64,000 bases of DNA from Streptantibioticus silvisoli. GTDB taxonomy: Bacteria; Actinomycetota; Actinomycetes; Streptomycetales; Streptomycetaceae. Position 1 is the stretch's first letter; every line of letters starts with the position of its first letter. This document shows, one piece after another, positions 27,656 to 36,098 of the stretch. The notes under the pieces were generated by a model. That model saw only the letters and a list, made by a program, of their open reading frames with translations. It ran no database searches and was not told the origin of the DNA. Position numbers and translations under genes: made by a program. The stretch is taken from NCBI RefSeq assembly GCF_027947535.2, contig NZ_JAAGKO020000011.1, positions 1 through 64,000 of the forward strand, given 5' to 3'.

Positions 27656-27740
27656 TGCGTACGCGCTCCGCATCCCCCGTCGGAGCGACCGATCGACGCC
27701 GGGCAGCTCCCCCCGTGGCTGCCTGGCGTCGTTCTTTTTG
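27656..27740 (+). ncRNA. Candidate small RNA ending in an intrinsic terminator
   Basis: Two hairpins stand in series: CGCTCCG/CGGAGCG (27664-27687, 10-nt loop) and the terminator stem at 27695-27730. A CATACT box at 27651-27656 could be a -10 that places a start at about 27663, exactly at the first hairpin; no good -35 was found. It may simply be the 3' untranslated region of the DUF3099 gene. Confidence 0.35.
27695..27739 (+). terminator. Rho-independent terminator with U-tract
   Basis: A 13-bp stem (27695-27707 with 27718-27730, one G-U pair) and a 10-nt loop are followed by GTTCTTTTTG. A real U-tract is unusual in this high-GC sequence and makes this the clearest intrinsic terminator in the window. 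Confidence 0.85.
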
Positions 27741-27862
27741 TGCGCCGCGCCGCCTTCTCCAGGGGGCCGTCCCAGCTGCCGGGGCCCGGTCGCGGCGGCC
27801 GCCGAGGTCCGTGACCGGTGGTCCCTGCGGTGCCGTACGGGTGGGACGCCGGCCAGCGGCTG

Positions 27863-28090
27863 TCACCGTGCGACGTCGAAGTCCCAGTCGGACAGCGCGA
27901 CGACCTCCTTGAGCATGCCGCGCACGTTCAGGAACCCGGACAGCGATGCACGGTGTTCCTCGCAGGCGAGCCAGGTCTTGCGGCGCTCGGGGGTGTGGAT
28001 CTTGGGGTTGTTCCACGCGACGACCCAGGTGGCGTCGGCTCGGCAGCCCTTGGCGGAACAGATCGGCTTCTCGGCCGCGACGAACTCCAT
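27863..28090 (-). CDS. Small Cys/His protein, conserved in streptomycetes
   Basis: This 75-residue protein contains CSAKGC near the N-terminus and CEEH in the middle, a likely zinc-binding CxxxxC...CxxH site, around an NNPKIHTPERRKTWLAC core. Similar proteins have sometimes been labelled acetone carboxylase, which the sequence does not support. Function unknown. It lies between moaA and the U-tract terminator. Confidence 0.8.
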   Translation of the reverse strand: MEFVAAEKPICSAKGCRADATWVVAWNNPKIHTPERRKTWLACEEHRASLSGFLNVRGMLKEVVALSDWDFDVAR

Positions 28091-28180
28091 GCCGTGAGCC
28101 TACAAAACGGCGCCGCGCGCCAGGGTCCGTCCGGCTGATCCGGTCGGAGCGGGGAGCGGCGAGGGCCGCCGAGCCGCGCG

Positions 28181-29239
28181 CTATCCGCCGATGGCCGACA
28201 TCGGGCGCCGGGGCTGGAGGAACGCGGGGTCGTCCAGGCCGGAGCCGGCCTTCTTGCCCCACATCGCGGCCCGCCACAGCGCGGCTATCGACTCGTCGTC
28301 GGCACCGGTGCGCAGCGCCTGGCGCAGGTCGGTCTCCTCGCGGGCGAACAGGCAGTCGCGGATCTGGCCGTCGGCGGTCAGGCGGGTGCGGTCGCAGGCG
28401 CGGCAGAACGGGCGGGTGACGGAGGCGATGACCCCCACCCGGGCCGGGCCGCCGTCGACGAACCAGTGCTCGGCCGGGGCGGAGCCGCGATCGCCGTCGG
28501 TCCCGGGGGTCAGGGTGAAGCGGGTGGCGAGCGAGGTCAGGATCTCCTCGGCGGTGACCATGGTGTCGCGCTGCCAGCCGTGCTGGGCGTCGAGCGGCAT
28601 CTGCTCGATGAAGCGCAGGTGGTAGCCGTTGTCGACGGCCCAGGCCAGCAGGTCGGGGGCCTCGTCGTCGTTGAGGCCGCGCATCAGCACGGTGTTGATC
28701 TTCACCGGTGCCAGGCCGGCGGCGCGGGCGGCGGCCAGCCCGTCGAGGACGTCGGCGTGCCGCCTGCGCCGGGTCAGCCGCTGGAAGACGTCGGGGCGCA
28801 GCGTGTCGAGCGAGACGTTGACCCGGTCCAGGCCGGCGTCGCGCAGGGCGGCGGCGGTGCGGGCGAGGCCGATGCCGTTGGTGGTCAGCGACATGCGGGG
28901 CCGGGGGTCGAGGGCGGCGCAGCGTGCGACGATGCCGGCCAGGCCGGGGCGTAGCAGCGGTTCACCGCCGGTGAAGCGGACCTCGGTCACCCCCAGCCGG
29001 GTCACCGCGACGCGGACCAGCCGCACGATCTCGTCGTCGGTCAGCAGCTCGGGCTTGGCCAGCCATTGCAGGCCCTCCTCGGGCATGCAATACGTGCAGC
29101 GCAGATTGCACCGGTCGGTGAGCGAGACCCGCAGGTCGGTCGCGACCCGTCCGTAGGTGTCCAGCAGCACCGTCTCCGCCTCCCCCGGGGCGCCGAGCGC
29201 GTCCCGTGATCCCCCCAGCGTAGATCGCCCGGCGGACAT
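28181..29239 (-). CDS. moaA: GTP 3',8-cyclase MoaA
   Basis: MoaA is the radical-SAM enzyme that starts molybdenum-cofactor synthesis by converting GTP to 3',8-cyclo-GTP. The protein (about 352 residues) has the radical-SAM CNLRCTYC motif (CxxxCxxC), FTGGEPLLR, the second Fe-S cysteines in RPFCRACDRTRLTADGQIRDCLF, and the C-terminal GG (SAIGG) needed for activity. The ATG at 29239 is a reasonable start, but the family core begins only about 27 residues later (LLDTYGRVATDLR). No other moa gene is in the window. Confidence 0.95.
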   Translation of the reverse strand: MSAGRSTLGGSRDALGAPGEAETVLLDTYGRVATDLRVSLTDRCNLRCTYCMPEEGLQWLAKPELLTDDEIVRLVRVAVTRLGVTEVRFTGGEPLLRPGLAGIVARCAALDPRPRMSLTTNGIGLARTAAALRDAGLDRVNVSLDTLRPDVFQRLTRRRRHADVLDGLAAARAAGLAPVKINTVLMRGLNDDEAPDLLAWAVDNGYHLRFIEQMPLDAQHGWQRDTMVTAEEILTSLATRFTLTPGTDGDRGSAPAEHWFVDGGPARVGVIASVTRPFCRACDRTRLTADGQIRDCLFAREETDLRQALRTGADDESIAALWRAAMWGKKAGSGLDDPAFLQPRRPMSAIGG

Positions 29240-29698
29240 TCCACCGATCGAGGACGATCGGCCTTCCGCGCGCGGGGGCAGGGCGGGGGCGCGGGGAGGG
29301 CGGGGACGGCTGCCCGGCCGCCGGCGGGGACCGGATCGCGGACCGGGGAGCACGGCGCGAACGGGCGAGCGTGACGCGGACGGAAGAGCGCGGCGCGGAC
29401 GGAAGAGCGGGGCACGGACCGGATCACGGAAGCCGGAGCGACACGGACCGGATCACGGGCCGACGAGCGTGACGCGCACGGAAGAGCGCGGCACGGACCG
29501 ACGAGCGCGACGCGGACCGAACAGCGCGGCACGGACCGACGAGCGCGACGCGTACCGAACGGCGCGGCGTGGACCGAACAGCGCGGCGCGGGCCGGGCCG
29601 GTGAGCGCGGCGCGGACCAGGCCGGTGAACGCGGCGCGGGCCGGATCGCCGGAGGGGCGAGCGCGGCGCGGCCGACTCGTGGAACAGGCGTCAGGCGG
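29240..29698. repeat. Long degenerate ~18-bp tandem repeat region
   Basis: From about 29340 to 29690 the sequence is built of imperfect 17-19-bp units of the form GGACCGAACAGCGCGGCGC, with variants GGACGGAAGAGCGCGGCGC and GGACCGACGAGCGCGACGC. All frames are partly open for that reason, but the translations are low-complexity Arg/Thr/Ala strings and I do not call a gene. It fills the gap between moaA and the 3' end of the hydroxylase gene. Confidence 0.75.
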
Positions 29699-30643
29699 TC
29701 ATACCGCTTCCGCTCCGGCCGGTGCCTCGGCCACCGCGGTCCCGCCCGCCGGCGTCGTCGCGGCGGGCCGCGCGTCGGCCGGGGCCGGGGGCGCCGCGTC
29801 GGCGGTACGCCGGTGTTCCGGCTGCCAGCCGGGGCCGCGCAGTACGTAGCCGGCCCGGTCGCGCCAGCGGTCGGCGGCGGCGATGTCGCGGCCGAGGGCG
29901 GCGTATTCGTGGGTGGCGACGCGCAGCGGGTTGAAGGTGCCGATGTTGGTGGTCAGTCCGTAGACCGGGCGGTCGGTCTCGGGGACGAACGAGCCGAACA
30001 TCCGGTCCCACACGATGAGGATGCCGCCGAAGTTGCGGTCGAGGTAGCCGCCCTGGGAGGCGTGGTGCACCCGGTGGTGCGAGGGGGTGTTGAGCACGAA
30101 CTCCAGCGGGCGCCACAGCCGACCGACGCGTTCGGTGTGCACCCAGAACTGGTAGACGAGGTTGACCGACGAGCAGAAGGCCACCGCGGCCGGTGAGACG
30201 CCGCAGGCGATCATCGGCAGGTAGAACGGCCAGACCGTCCACGTGGTCCACGGCTGGCGCAGCGCGGTGGACAGGTTGAAGTTCTGGCTGGAGTGGTGGA
30301 CGACGTGACAGGCCCACAGCAGGCGGATGACGTGGTGCTCGCGGTGCGACCAGTAGTAGAAGAAGTCCTGGGCGAGCAGCATCGCGACGACGGTCCACCA
30401 GTGCAGCGGGATCCGCAGCGGCGTCAGTTCGTAGACGCCCAGGTAGATCGCGGCGATCGGGATCTTCCAGAGCGCGTCGAAGACCAGGCTGCCCAGGCCC
30501 ATGCCGATGCTGGTGGTGGTGTCCTTGCCGGTGTACCCGACCTGGTCGTCGTCGGGATGTATCCGGAAACTGACCACTTCGATGACGGTCAGCAGCACAA
30601 AGGCAGGTATGGACCACAGCACGGCATTGGGCAGTTGCGGCAT
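29699..30643 (-). CDS. Sterol desaturase / fatty-acid hydroxylase family protein
   Basis: This is an integral membrane di-iron hydroxylase. Its 314 residues include about four transmembrane segments and the histidine clusters HREHH, HVVHHSS and HHRVHHAS that bind the two irons. In streptomycetes such enzymes may act on carotenoids, hopanoids or fatty acids; the substrate is not visible here. The C-terminal 45 residues are Ala/Pro-rich and probably disordered. It is divergent from the exonuclease gene. Confidence 0.92.
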   Translation of the reverse strand: MPQLPNAVLWSIPAFVLLTVIEVVSFRIHPDDDQVGYTGKDTTTSIGMGLGSLVFDALWKIPIAAIYLGVYELTPLRIPLHWWTVVAMLLAQDFFYYWSHREHHVIRLLWACHVVHHSSQNFNLSTALRQPWTTWTVWPFYLPMIACGVSPAAVAFCSSVNLVYQFWVHTERVGRLWRPLEFVLNTPSHHRVHHASQGGYLDRNFGGILIVWDRMFGSFVPETDRPVYGLTTNIGTFNPLRVATHEYAALGRDIAAADRWRDRAGYVLRGPGWQPEHRRTADAAPPAPADARPAATTPAGGTAVAEAPAGAEAV

Positions 30644-30809
30644 AACGGCACCATAGAAGCGCCGGAGCCCTGACGCCAGAGGTAGTTACCGACTAGTACG
30701 AAACGAGATGCGTGAGGCTCCGTCAGCCGGCGCGACACGCTGCGCGGGTGACGCCGCGACCGGCGAGCGGTGCGGACGGTGTCAGTGGGGGCCCGTATCC
30801 TCGTGAACC

Positions 30810-31817
30810 ATGCTGGACGAACGCCCCGAGACACCGTCACCAACCCCGCCCGTGTGGCCCGATGCCTACCCGCAGGGGTACGCCGTGGTCGACGTCGAGA
30901 CCACCGGCCTCGGCCGCGACGACCGGATAGTGTCCGCGGCCGTCTACCGGCTCGACGCCCGGGGCACCGTCCAGGACCACTGGTACTCACCGGTCAACCC
31001 GGAGCGCGATCCGGGTCCGGTGTGGATCCACGGTCTGACGAGCGAGGCGCTGGAGGGCGCGCCGCTGTTCGCCGAGATCGCCGGGGAGCTGGCCGGCCGG
31101 CTGGCCGGCCGGGTGCTGGTCGCGCACAACGCGGTCTTCGACTGGTCCATGCTGGCGCGGGAGTTCGCCCGGGCCGGCACCGAGGTCGCGGTGGAGCACC
31201 GGCTGTGCACCATCGTGCTGTCGAAGGAACTGCGGCTGCCGCTGCCCAACCACAAGCTGGAGTCGCTGGCCGCGCACTACGGCGTGGTGCAGCGCCGCAA
31301 GCACCACGCGCTGGACGACGCCCGGGTGCTGGCCGAGGCGTTCCGGCCCAGCCTGCACCTGGCGGCCGGTGCCGGGTTGCGGCTGCCGCTGCACGCCTGC
31401 CGGCCGCTGACCGAGTGGCGCCAGTCCCCCTCGGTGCCGCTGCGTTCCACCGGGTACCGGCAGCCGACCAGTTGGCGCCAGCCGCGCAAGCGTCCGGCCT
31501 GCCCGTACCCGAACCCGGGCCGCCTGGAGCCGGGCCGGCCGCTGGTGCAGGGCATGCGGGTGGCGTTCTCCGGCGACACGACGGTCGAACGCGAACTGCT
31601 GGAGGACCGCGCGACCGAGGCCGGCCTGCATGTGGCCTCCAGCGTCTCGCGCCTCACCAGCCTGCTCGTCACCAACGACCCCGGCTCCCCGGCCGCCAAG
31701 GTGCTGGCCGCCCGGCGCCACGGCACCCCGGTGGTGGACGAGGCCGGCTTCCAGCGGCTGCTGTCGGAGGTGGCACCCGCGGGCCGCCTGCCCCAGCAGC
31801 GGCCGCCGGCCGGGTAG
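30810..31817 (+). CDS. DEDDh 3'-5' exonuclease with BRCT domain
   Basis: The 335-residue protein has a DnaQ-like exonuclease domain (about 22-190) with the acidic motifs VVDVETTGLG, AHNAVFDWSML and HHALDDARVL, and a C-terminal BRCT domain (about 250-325, RVAFSGDTTVERELLEDR... GTPVVDEAGF). The pairing suggests DNA repair or proofreading guided by a phosphopeptide or DNA-end interaction. A TATCCT -10 box (30796-30801) lies 8 nt before the ATG, so the transcript is probably leaderless. Confidence 0.92.
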   Translation: MLDERPETPSPTPPVWPDAYPQGYAVVDVETTGLGRDDRIVSAAVYRLDARGTVQDHWYSPVNPERDPGPVWIHGLTSEALEGAPLFAEIAGELAGRLAGRVLVAHNAVFDWSMLAREFARAGTEVAVEHRLCTIVLSKELRLPLPNHKLESLAAHYGVVQRRKHHALDDARVLAEAFRPSLHLAAGAGLRLPLHACRPLTEWRQSPSVPLRSTGYRQPTSWRQPRKRPACPYPNPGRLEPGRPLVQGMRVAFSGDTTVERELLEDRATEAGLHVASSVSRLTSLLVTNDPGSPAAKVLAARRHGTPVVDEAGFQRLLSEVAPAGRLPQQRPPAG

Positions 31818-31893
31818 GCCGGACGGGCGGTTCGGCCCCGAACCGCCCCGCGCCTGCGCCGCCGCGGGGCCCCGCGTCACGCACTGTGGCGGC

Positions 31894-32145
31894 ATGGCAC
31901 GTTGCGAGGTCTGCGGAAACGACTACACGATGAGCTTCGAGGTGCGCGCGCAGGGCGCGACGCACGTCTTCGACAGCTTCGAGTGCGCCATTCACCGCAT
32001 GGCGCCCATCTGCGAGCACTGCGGGATCAAGGTGGCCGGCCACGGCGTCGAGGCGGACGGCCGGTTCTTCTGCTGCGCCCACTGCGCCAAGGCGGAGGGC
32101 GCGGTGGGCCTGGTGGACCGGGTGGGCGCGGCCCCGGTGTCCTGA
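31894..32145 (+). CDS. Cysteine-rich mini-protein (zinc-ribbon-like)
   Basis: This 83-residue protein has CEVC, CAIH, CEHC and CCAHC motifs, nine or so metal-ligand candidates, consistent with two zinc or other metal sites. Similar actinobacterial proteins have been annotated as prokaryotic metallothionein, but the spacing is more like a zinc ribbon or YHS/TRASH-type domain. Its function is unknown. The gene's last 16 nt, including the stop, are copied several times downstream. Confidence 0.85.
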   Translation: MARCEVCGNDYTMSFEVRAQGATHVFDSFECAIHRMAPICEHCGIKVAGHGVEADGRFFCCAHCAKAEGAVGLVDRVGAAPVS

Positions 32146-32275
32146 GGCCCCCCGGTCTCCGGAAGGCCCCGGTGTGCTGAAGGCCCTCGGGTGTCCTGAG
32201 GTGCGCTGAAGGCCTCCGGCATCCTGGGCCGTCCGGAAGGCCCCGGTGTCCTGACCGGCCCCGGTGTCCCGGACG
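32130..32275. repeat. Repeats of the Cys-rich gene's last codons and stop
   Basis: The 16-nt end of the gene, GGCCCCGGTGTCCTGA (32130-32145), recurs as GGCCCCGGTGTGCTGA at 32165, GGCCCTCGGGTGTCCTGA at 32182, a weaker copy near 32212, a perfect copy at 32239-32254 and GGCCCCGGTGTCCCGGA at 32258. Confidence 0.85.
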
Positions 32276-32366
32276 GTCGCCGCGGCCCGTTCCCGCGCCG
32301 GCCCGCGGTGACCGCGGGCCGCCACCCTTGTGCGGAGCGCCCGGCGACGAGTTGTACCGTCGTGGG

Positions 32367-33398
32367 GTGTACCGCTTCCTGCTGACCAGGCAATGGGTGA
32401 TTCTCACCATCGTGGGCCTGCTGATGATGCCCGTGATGGTACGGCTGGGCATCTGGCAGATGCACCGCCACGAGGCCGAGAACGCGAGCAACGCCCGCAT
32501 CTACGCCGCGCTCGCCGCCGCGCCGGTCCCGGTGGAGCGGATCGACGCCCCCCGCCACCGGATTCCGGCGGCGGACGACTTCCGGACGGTGACGGTCACC
32601 GGGACCTACGACCAGGCGCACGAGGTGGTGGTCCGGCACCGCACCTCGGCCGACGACTCCTCGATCGGGTACTACGTCGTCACCCCGCTCCTGCTGGCCG
32701 ACGGCAAGGCGGTGCTGGTCAACCGCGGCTGGGTCGCCTCGCAGTACGACGGGATCACCTTCCCCAAGGTGCCGGCCGCGCCGAAGGGCCGGGTGAGCCT
32801 CACCGGGCGGCTGCGGCTGGACGAGACGACCGCGGGCACCGGCATCCAGGACAAGCACGACATGCCGCCGCGGCAGGTCATGCTGATCAACAGCGAGGAG
32901 CTGGCCGGTACGGTCTCCCGGCCGGTCCTGGGCGGCTACCTGGAACTCACCGCCACCTCGCCGAAACCGGCCGCCGGCCAGCCGCAGCTGGTCCCGCCGC
33001 CCAACCCCGGCCAGACCAACGGCGGTTACACCCCCCCGCACCTGGCGTACGCGTGGCAGTGGTGGCTGTTCGTGCTGATGGTCCCGGCCGGCTGGATCAT
33101 CCTGGTGCGCCGTGAGCACCGCGACCAGGTGGCCAAACGGGACAAGGCCCGCGACGCCGCGGCCGGTCCGGGCGACACGGGTGCCGGCGAGACCGGTGCC
33201 GGTGTGGCGGGTGCCGGCGAGACCGGTGCGGCCGGTTCGGACGGTACCGCCGACGCCGGTGCGGAAAGTGCCGCCGGTGCCGGTGCGGATGGTGCCGGTG
33301 TCAGTGCCGGGGTCCGTGGTACCCGTGAGGGCGATGCCGAGGACGCGGCGGCGAAGGTTACCGTGCCGGCCGCCTCCGGCGAGGGAAAAGCGTCGTAA
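32367..33398 (+). CDS. SURF1-family cytochrome oxidase assembly protein
   Basis: SURF1 helps insert heme into the aa3 cytochrome oxidase. The protein has an N-terminal membrane helix (about 8-28), the family's LGIWQMHRHEAEN, VVTPLLLADGKAVLVNRGWV and YLELTATSP motifs, and a C-terminal helix (WQWWLFVLMVPAGWIILV). The last ~80 residues are a low-complexity GAGETGAGVAG-type tail not found in typical SURF1. The GTG at 32367 lies 6 nt after TACCGT, an apparent leaderless promoter. Confidence 0.9.
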   Translation: MYRFLLTRQWVILTIVGLLMMPVMVRLGIWQMHRHEAENASNARIYAALAAAPVPVERIDAPRHRIPAADDFRTVTVTGTYDQAHEVVVRHRTSADDSSIGYYVVTPLLLADGKAVLVNRGWVASQYDGITFPKVPAAPKGRVSLTGRLRLDETTAGTGIQDKHDMPPRQVMLINSEELAGTVSRPVLGGYLELTATSPKPAAGQPQLVPPPNPGQTNGGYTPPHLAYAWQWWLFVLMVPAGWIILVRREHRDQVAKRDKARDAAAGPGDTGAGETGAGVAGAGETGAAGSDGTADAGAESAAGAGADGAGVSAGVRGTREGDAEDAAAKVTVPAASGEGKAS

Positions 33399-33515
33399 CG
33401 CCCCTTCGGGGAACGAATAGCGGCGTCGGGCGCGTCACCGCGCGGGAGAACGGGCGGCGGCCACCGGAGGCCCGGGCCCGACCTGACAGAGTTCCGTTTC
33501 CAGGAAAGGCACCAC

Positions 33516-35339
33516 GTGGCAGGACGCATCGAGGACTACGCGATCATCGGCGATCTCCAGACCGCCGCCCTCGTGCACCGCAACGGTTCGATCGACTGGC
33601 TCTGCCTGCCGCGGTTCGACTCGGGGGCGTGCTTCGCCGCGCTGCTGGGCGGCGAGGACCACGGCTTCTGGCAGCTGGCGCCCACCGGGCACAACGCCAC
33701 TCCCCGGCGGCAGTACGTCAAGGACAGCCTGGTGCTGGAGACGGAGTGGGAGACCCCGTCGGGCACCGTGCGGGTGACCGACTTCATGCCGCAGCGCGAC
33801 CACCGCCCGGACGTGGTCCGGATCGTCGAGGGCCTGTCGGGCCGGGTGCAGATGCACGGCCAGCTGCGGCTGCGGTTCGACTACGGCAGCGTCGTGCCGT
33901 GGGTGCGGCGGGTGGACGGCACCCGGGTGGCGGTGGCCGGACCCGACTCGGTGTGGTTCGGCGTCGAGGGCGACGTGCACACCTACGGCGAGGACTTCAC
34001 CACGCATTCGGAGTTCACCGTCGGCAAGGGCGACAAGGTCGCCTTCGTGATGTCGTGGCACCCCTCGCACGAACCGCGCCCCAAGCTGATCCACCCGTAC
34101 AAGGCGCTGGAGCAGAGCCTGAAGGGCTGGCGCAAGTGGGCCGACCGGTGCAGCTACGACGGACCGTGGCGCGACGAGGTGGTGCGGTCGCTGATAACGC
34201 TGAAGGCGCTGACGTACGCCCCCACCGGCGGCATCGTGGCCGCCGCCACCACCTCGCTGCCGGAGGAGATCGGCGGGGTCCGCAACTGGGACTACCGCTT
34301 CTGCTGGCTGCGGGACTCCACCTTGACCCTGAGCGCGCTGCTGGCCAGCGGCTACACCCGGGAGGCGTCCGAGTGGCGCGACTGGCTGCTGCGCGCGGTG
34401 GCCGGCGACCCGGCGGATCTTCAGATCATGTACGGACTGGCCGGTGAACGCCGGCTGCCGGAGATGCTGCTGCCCTGGCTGCCCGGCTACGAGGACTCCT
34501 CGCCGGTGCGGATCGGCAACGCGGCGGTGGAGCAGTTGCAGCTCGACGTCTACGGCGAGGTGATGGACTCCCTGTACCTGGCCAGGACCGCGGGCATGCC
34601 GATAAAGAAGCACGCGTGGAACTTCCAGCGGTCCCTGATGGACTTCCTGGAGTCCAACTGGCGTGACCCGGACGAGGGGTTGTGGGAGATCCGCGGCCCG
34701 CGCCGGCACTTCACCCACTCCAAGGTGATGGCCTGGGTCGCCGCCGACCGCGCCGTGCGAACCGTCGAGGCGGTGCCGGAGCTGAAGGGCGACCTCGACA
34801 AGTGGCGGGCGATGCGCGACGAGGTGCACCGCGAGGTGTGCGAGAAGGGCTACGACCCCGAACGCAACACCTTCACGCAGTACTACGGCTCCGCCGAGCT
34901 GGACGCCGCCACCCTGCTGATCCCGCAGGTCGGCTTCCTGCCGGCCGACGACCCCCGGGTGGTCGGCACCGTCGACGCGGTGCGCCGCGAGCTGGAGCAC
35001 GGCGGCTTCGTCCGCCGCTACTCCACCGGCATGGGCGCCGACGAGTCGGTGGACGGCCTGCCGGGTGACGAGGGGGCGTTCCTGGCCTGCTCGTTCTGGC
35101 TGGCGGACGCGCTGGCGGAGACCGGGCGCAACGACGAGGCCGTGGAGGTCTTCGAGCGGCTGCTGAGCCTGCGCAACGACGTTGGCCTGCTGGCGGAGGA
35201 GTGGGACCCGGCGGCCGGCCGCCAACTGGGCAACTTCCCCCAGGCGTTCAGCCACGTCGGCCTGGTCAACACGGCGATGCGGCTGGCCCGCAGCGCGAAG
35301 GGCGATACCACGGAGGCGGACGTGACGATCCGGGGGTGA
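33516..35339 (+). CDS. Glycoside hydrolase family 15 protein (glucoamylase/trehalase-like)
   Basis: GH15 enzymes hydrolyse alpha-glucosidic bonds; several actinobacterial ones are trehalases. The 607-residue cytosolic protein has the N-terminal beta-sandwich (EDYAIIGDLQTAALVHRNGS) and the (alpha/alpha)6 barrel: RNWDYRFCWLRDSTLTL, ESNWRDPDEGLWEIRG with a general-acid Glu candidate, and LLAEEWDP with a second. The GTG at 33516 follows GGAAAGG. It is downstream of SURF1 on the same strand but probably its own unit. Confidence 0.92.
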   Translation: MAGRIEDYAIIGDLQTAALVHRNGSIDWLCLPRFDSGACFAALLGGEDHGFWQLAPTGHNATPRRQYVKDSLVLETEWETPSGTVRVTDFMPQRDHRPDVVRIVEGLSGRVQMHGQLRLRFDYGSVVPWVRRVDGTRVAVAGPDSVWFGVEGDVHTYGEDFTTHSEFTVGKGDKVAFVMSWHPSHEPRPKLIHPYKALEQSLKGWRKWADRCSYDGPWRDEVVRSLITLKALTYAPTGGIVAAATTSLPEEIGGVRNWDYRFCWLRDSTLTLSALLASGYTREASEWRDWLLRAVAGDPADLQIMYGLAGERRLPEMLLPWLPGYEDSSPVRIGNAAVEQLQLDVYGEVMDSLYLARTAGMPIKKHAWNFQRSLMDFLESNWRDPDEGLWEIRGPRRHFTHSKVMAWVAADRAVRTVEAVPELKGDLDKWRAMRDEVHREVCEKGYDPERNTFTQYYGSAELDAATLLIPQVGFLPADDPRVVGTVDAVRRELEHGGFVRRYSTGMGADESVDGLPGDEGAFLACSFWLADALAETGRNDEAVEVFERLLSLRNDVGLLAEEWDPAAGRQLGNFPQAFSHVGLVNTAMRLARSAKGDTTEADVTIRG

Positions 35340-35403
35340 CCGGCTTCCACCGCTCCCCCACCGCACGCCACTGCGCCCCGCACCGCCTGTCCCCCACCCG
35401 CAC

Positions 35404-35434
35404 GACGCCCGCGGCCACCCCGGCCGCGGGCGTC
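35404..35434. terminator. Bidirectional terminator after the GH15 gene
   Basis: A perfect 13-bp stem (35404-35416 with 35422-35434) and a 5-nt loop lie between the convergent GH15 and AmaP genes. Confidence 0.85.
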
Positions 35435-35494
35435 CCGCCTTCCACCCCACCGGGCTCACCGGACTCACCGGGCTCGTCCGTCCGGCGCGGCGGC

Positions 35495-36091
35495 TCACTC
35501 CACGCGGGCGCCCCGGTGCCGTTCGCCGTGCAGGCGGACCTCCGCGGGGAGTCCGTCGAGCGCGGCGGAGCGGCAGGCGTCGGTGAGGACGCGGGCGTCG
35601 AGGTCGGTGACGACGGTGTCCGGCACGGCGTGCCCCTCCAGCAGCAGCGACACCCGGGCGGCCGGGGTGTGGCGGCGGCCGGCCAGCCGGACCCCGGAAC
35701 GGGCCACCCCGGGCAGCGCCTCGGCGTCGGCGGCCAGCGCGTCCTCCAGCGCCCGGCCGCGCAGCACGACGCGGCCCTCCTCGCCGTAGTCCACCTGCAC
35801 CTGGCCCAGCCGGCGGGTGCGCAGCTGCGCCACCAGCCACCACAGGGCGGCCAGCGCGATCACCGCGAGGGCGGCGATGACCACCGGCCACCACCAGCTG
35901 TCGCCGCGGTAGCGGGTCCGGTCGGCGGCGGTCAGCAGCACGTCGTGCGGGCCGCTGAACGGCCACCAGGACGGCAGGGTGAAGTGCCAGTGCCTCGGCA
36001 GGTCGAACGCGGAGACCAGCACCGATCCGCCGACGACGAACAGGATCGCTCCGATCAGCCCCATCAGGAGCCGGTTGACCGTGGTCCGCAT
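35495..36091 (-). CDS. amaP: Alkaline-shock membrane anchor protein AmaP
   Basis: AmaP anchors Asp23 at the membrane in Firmicutes; streptomycetes have related operons. The 198-residue protein has two transmembrane helices (about 8-30 and 70-90) flanking an extracytoplasmic loop, and a soluble C-terminal domain resembling Asp23 (VQVDYGEEGRVVLRGRALEDALAADAEALPGVARSGVRL). It is last in a five-gene minus-strand operon, 7 nt after the DUF6286 gene. Confidence 0.88.
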   Translation of the reverse strand: MRTTVNRLLMGLIGAILFVVGGSVLVSAFDLPRHWHFTLPSWWPFSGPHDVLLTAADRTRYRGDSWWWPVVIAALAVIALAALWWLVAQLRTRRLGQVQVDYGEEGRVVLRGRALEDALAADAEALPGVARSGVRLAGRRHTPAARVSLLLEGHAVPDTVVTDLDARVLTDACRSAALDGLPAEVRLHGERHRGARVE

Positions 36092-36098
36092 GGACCGC

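Noticed and set aside
29157-29849. Plus-strand ORF through the 18-bp repeat block
   Set aside because: The open frame results from the repeat; translation is low-complexity and overlaps moaA and the hydroxylase gene in antisense.
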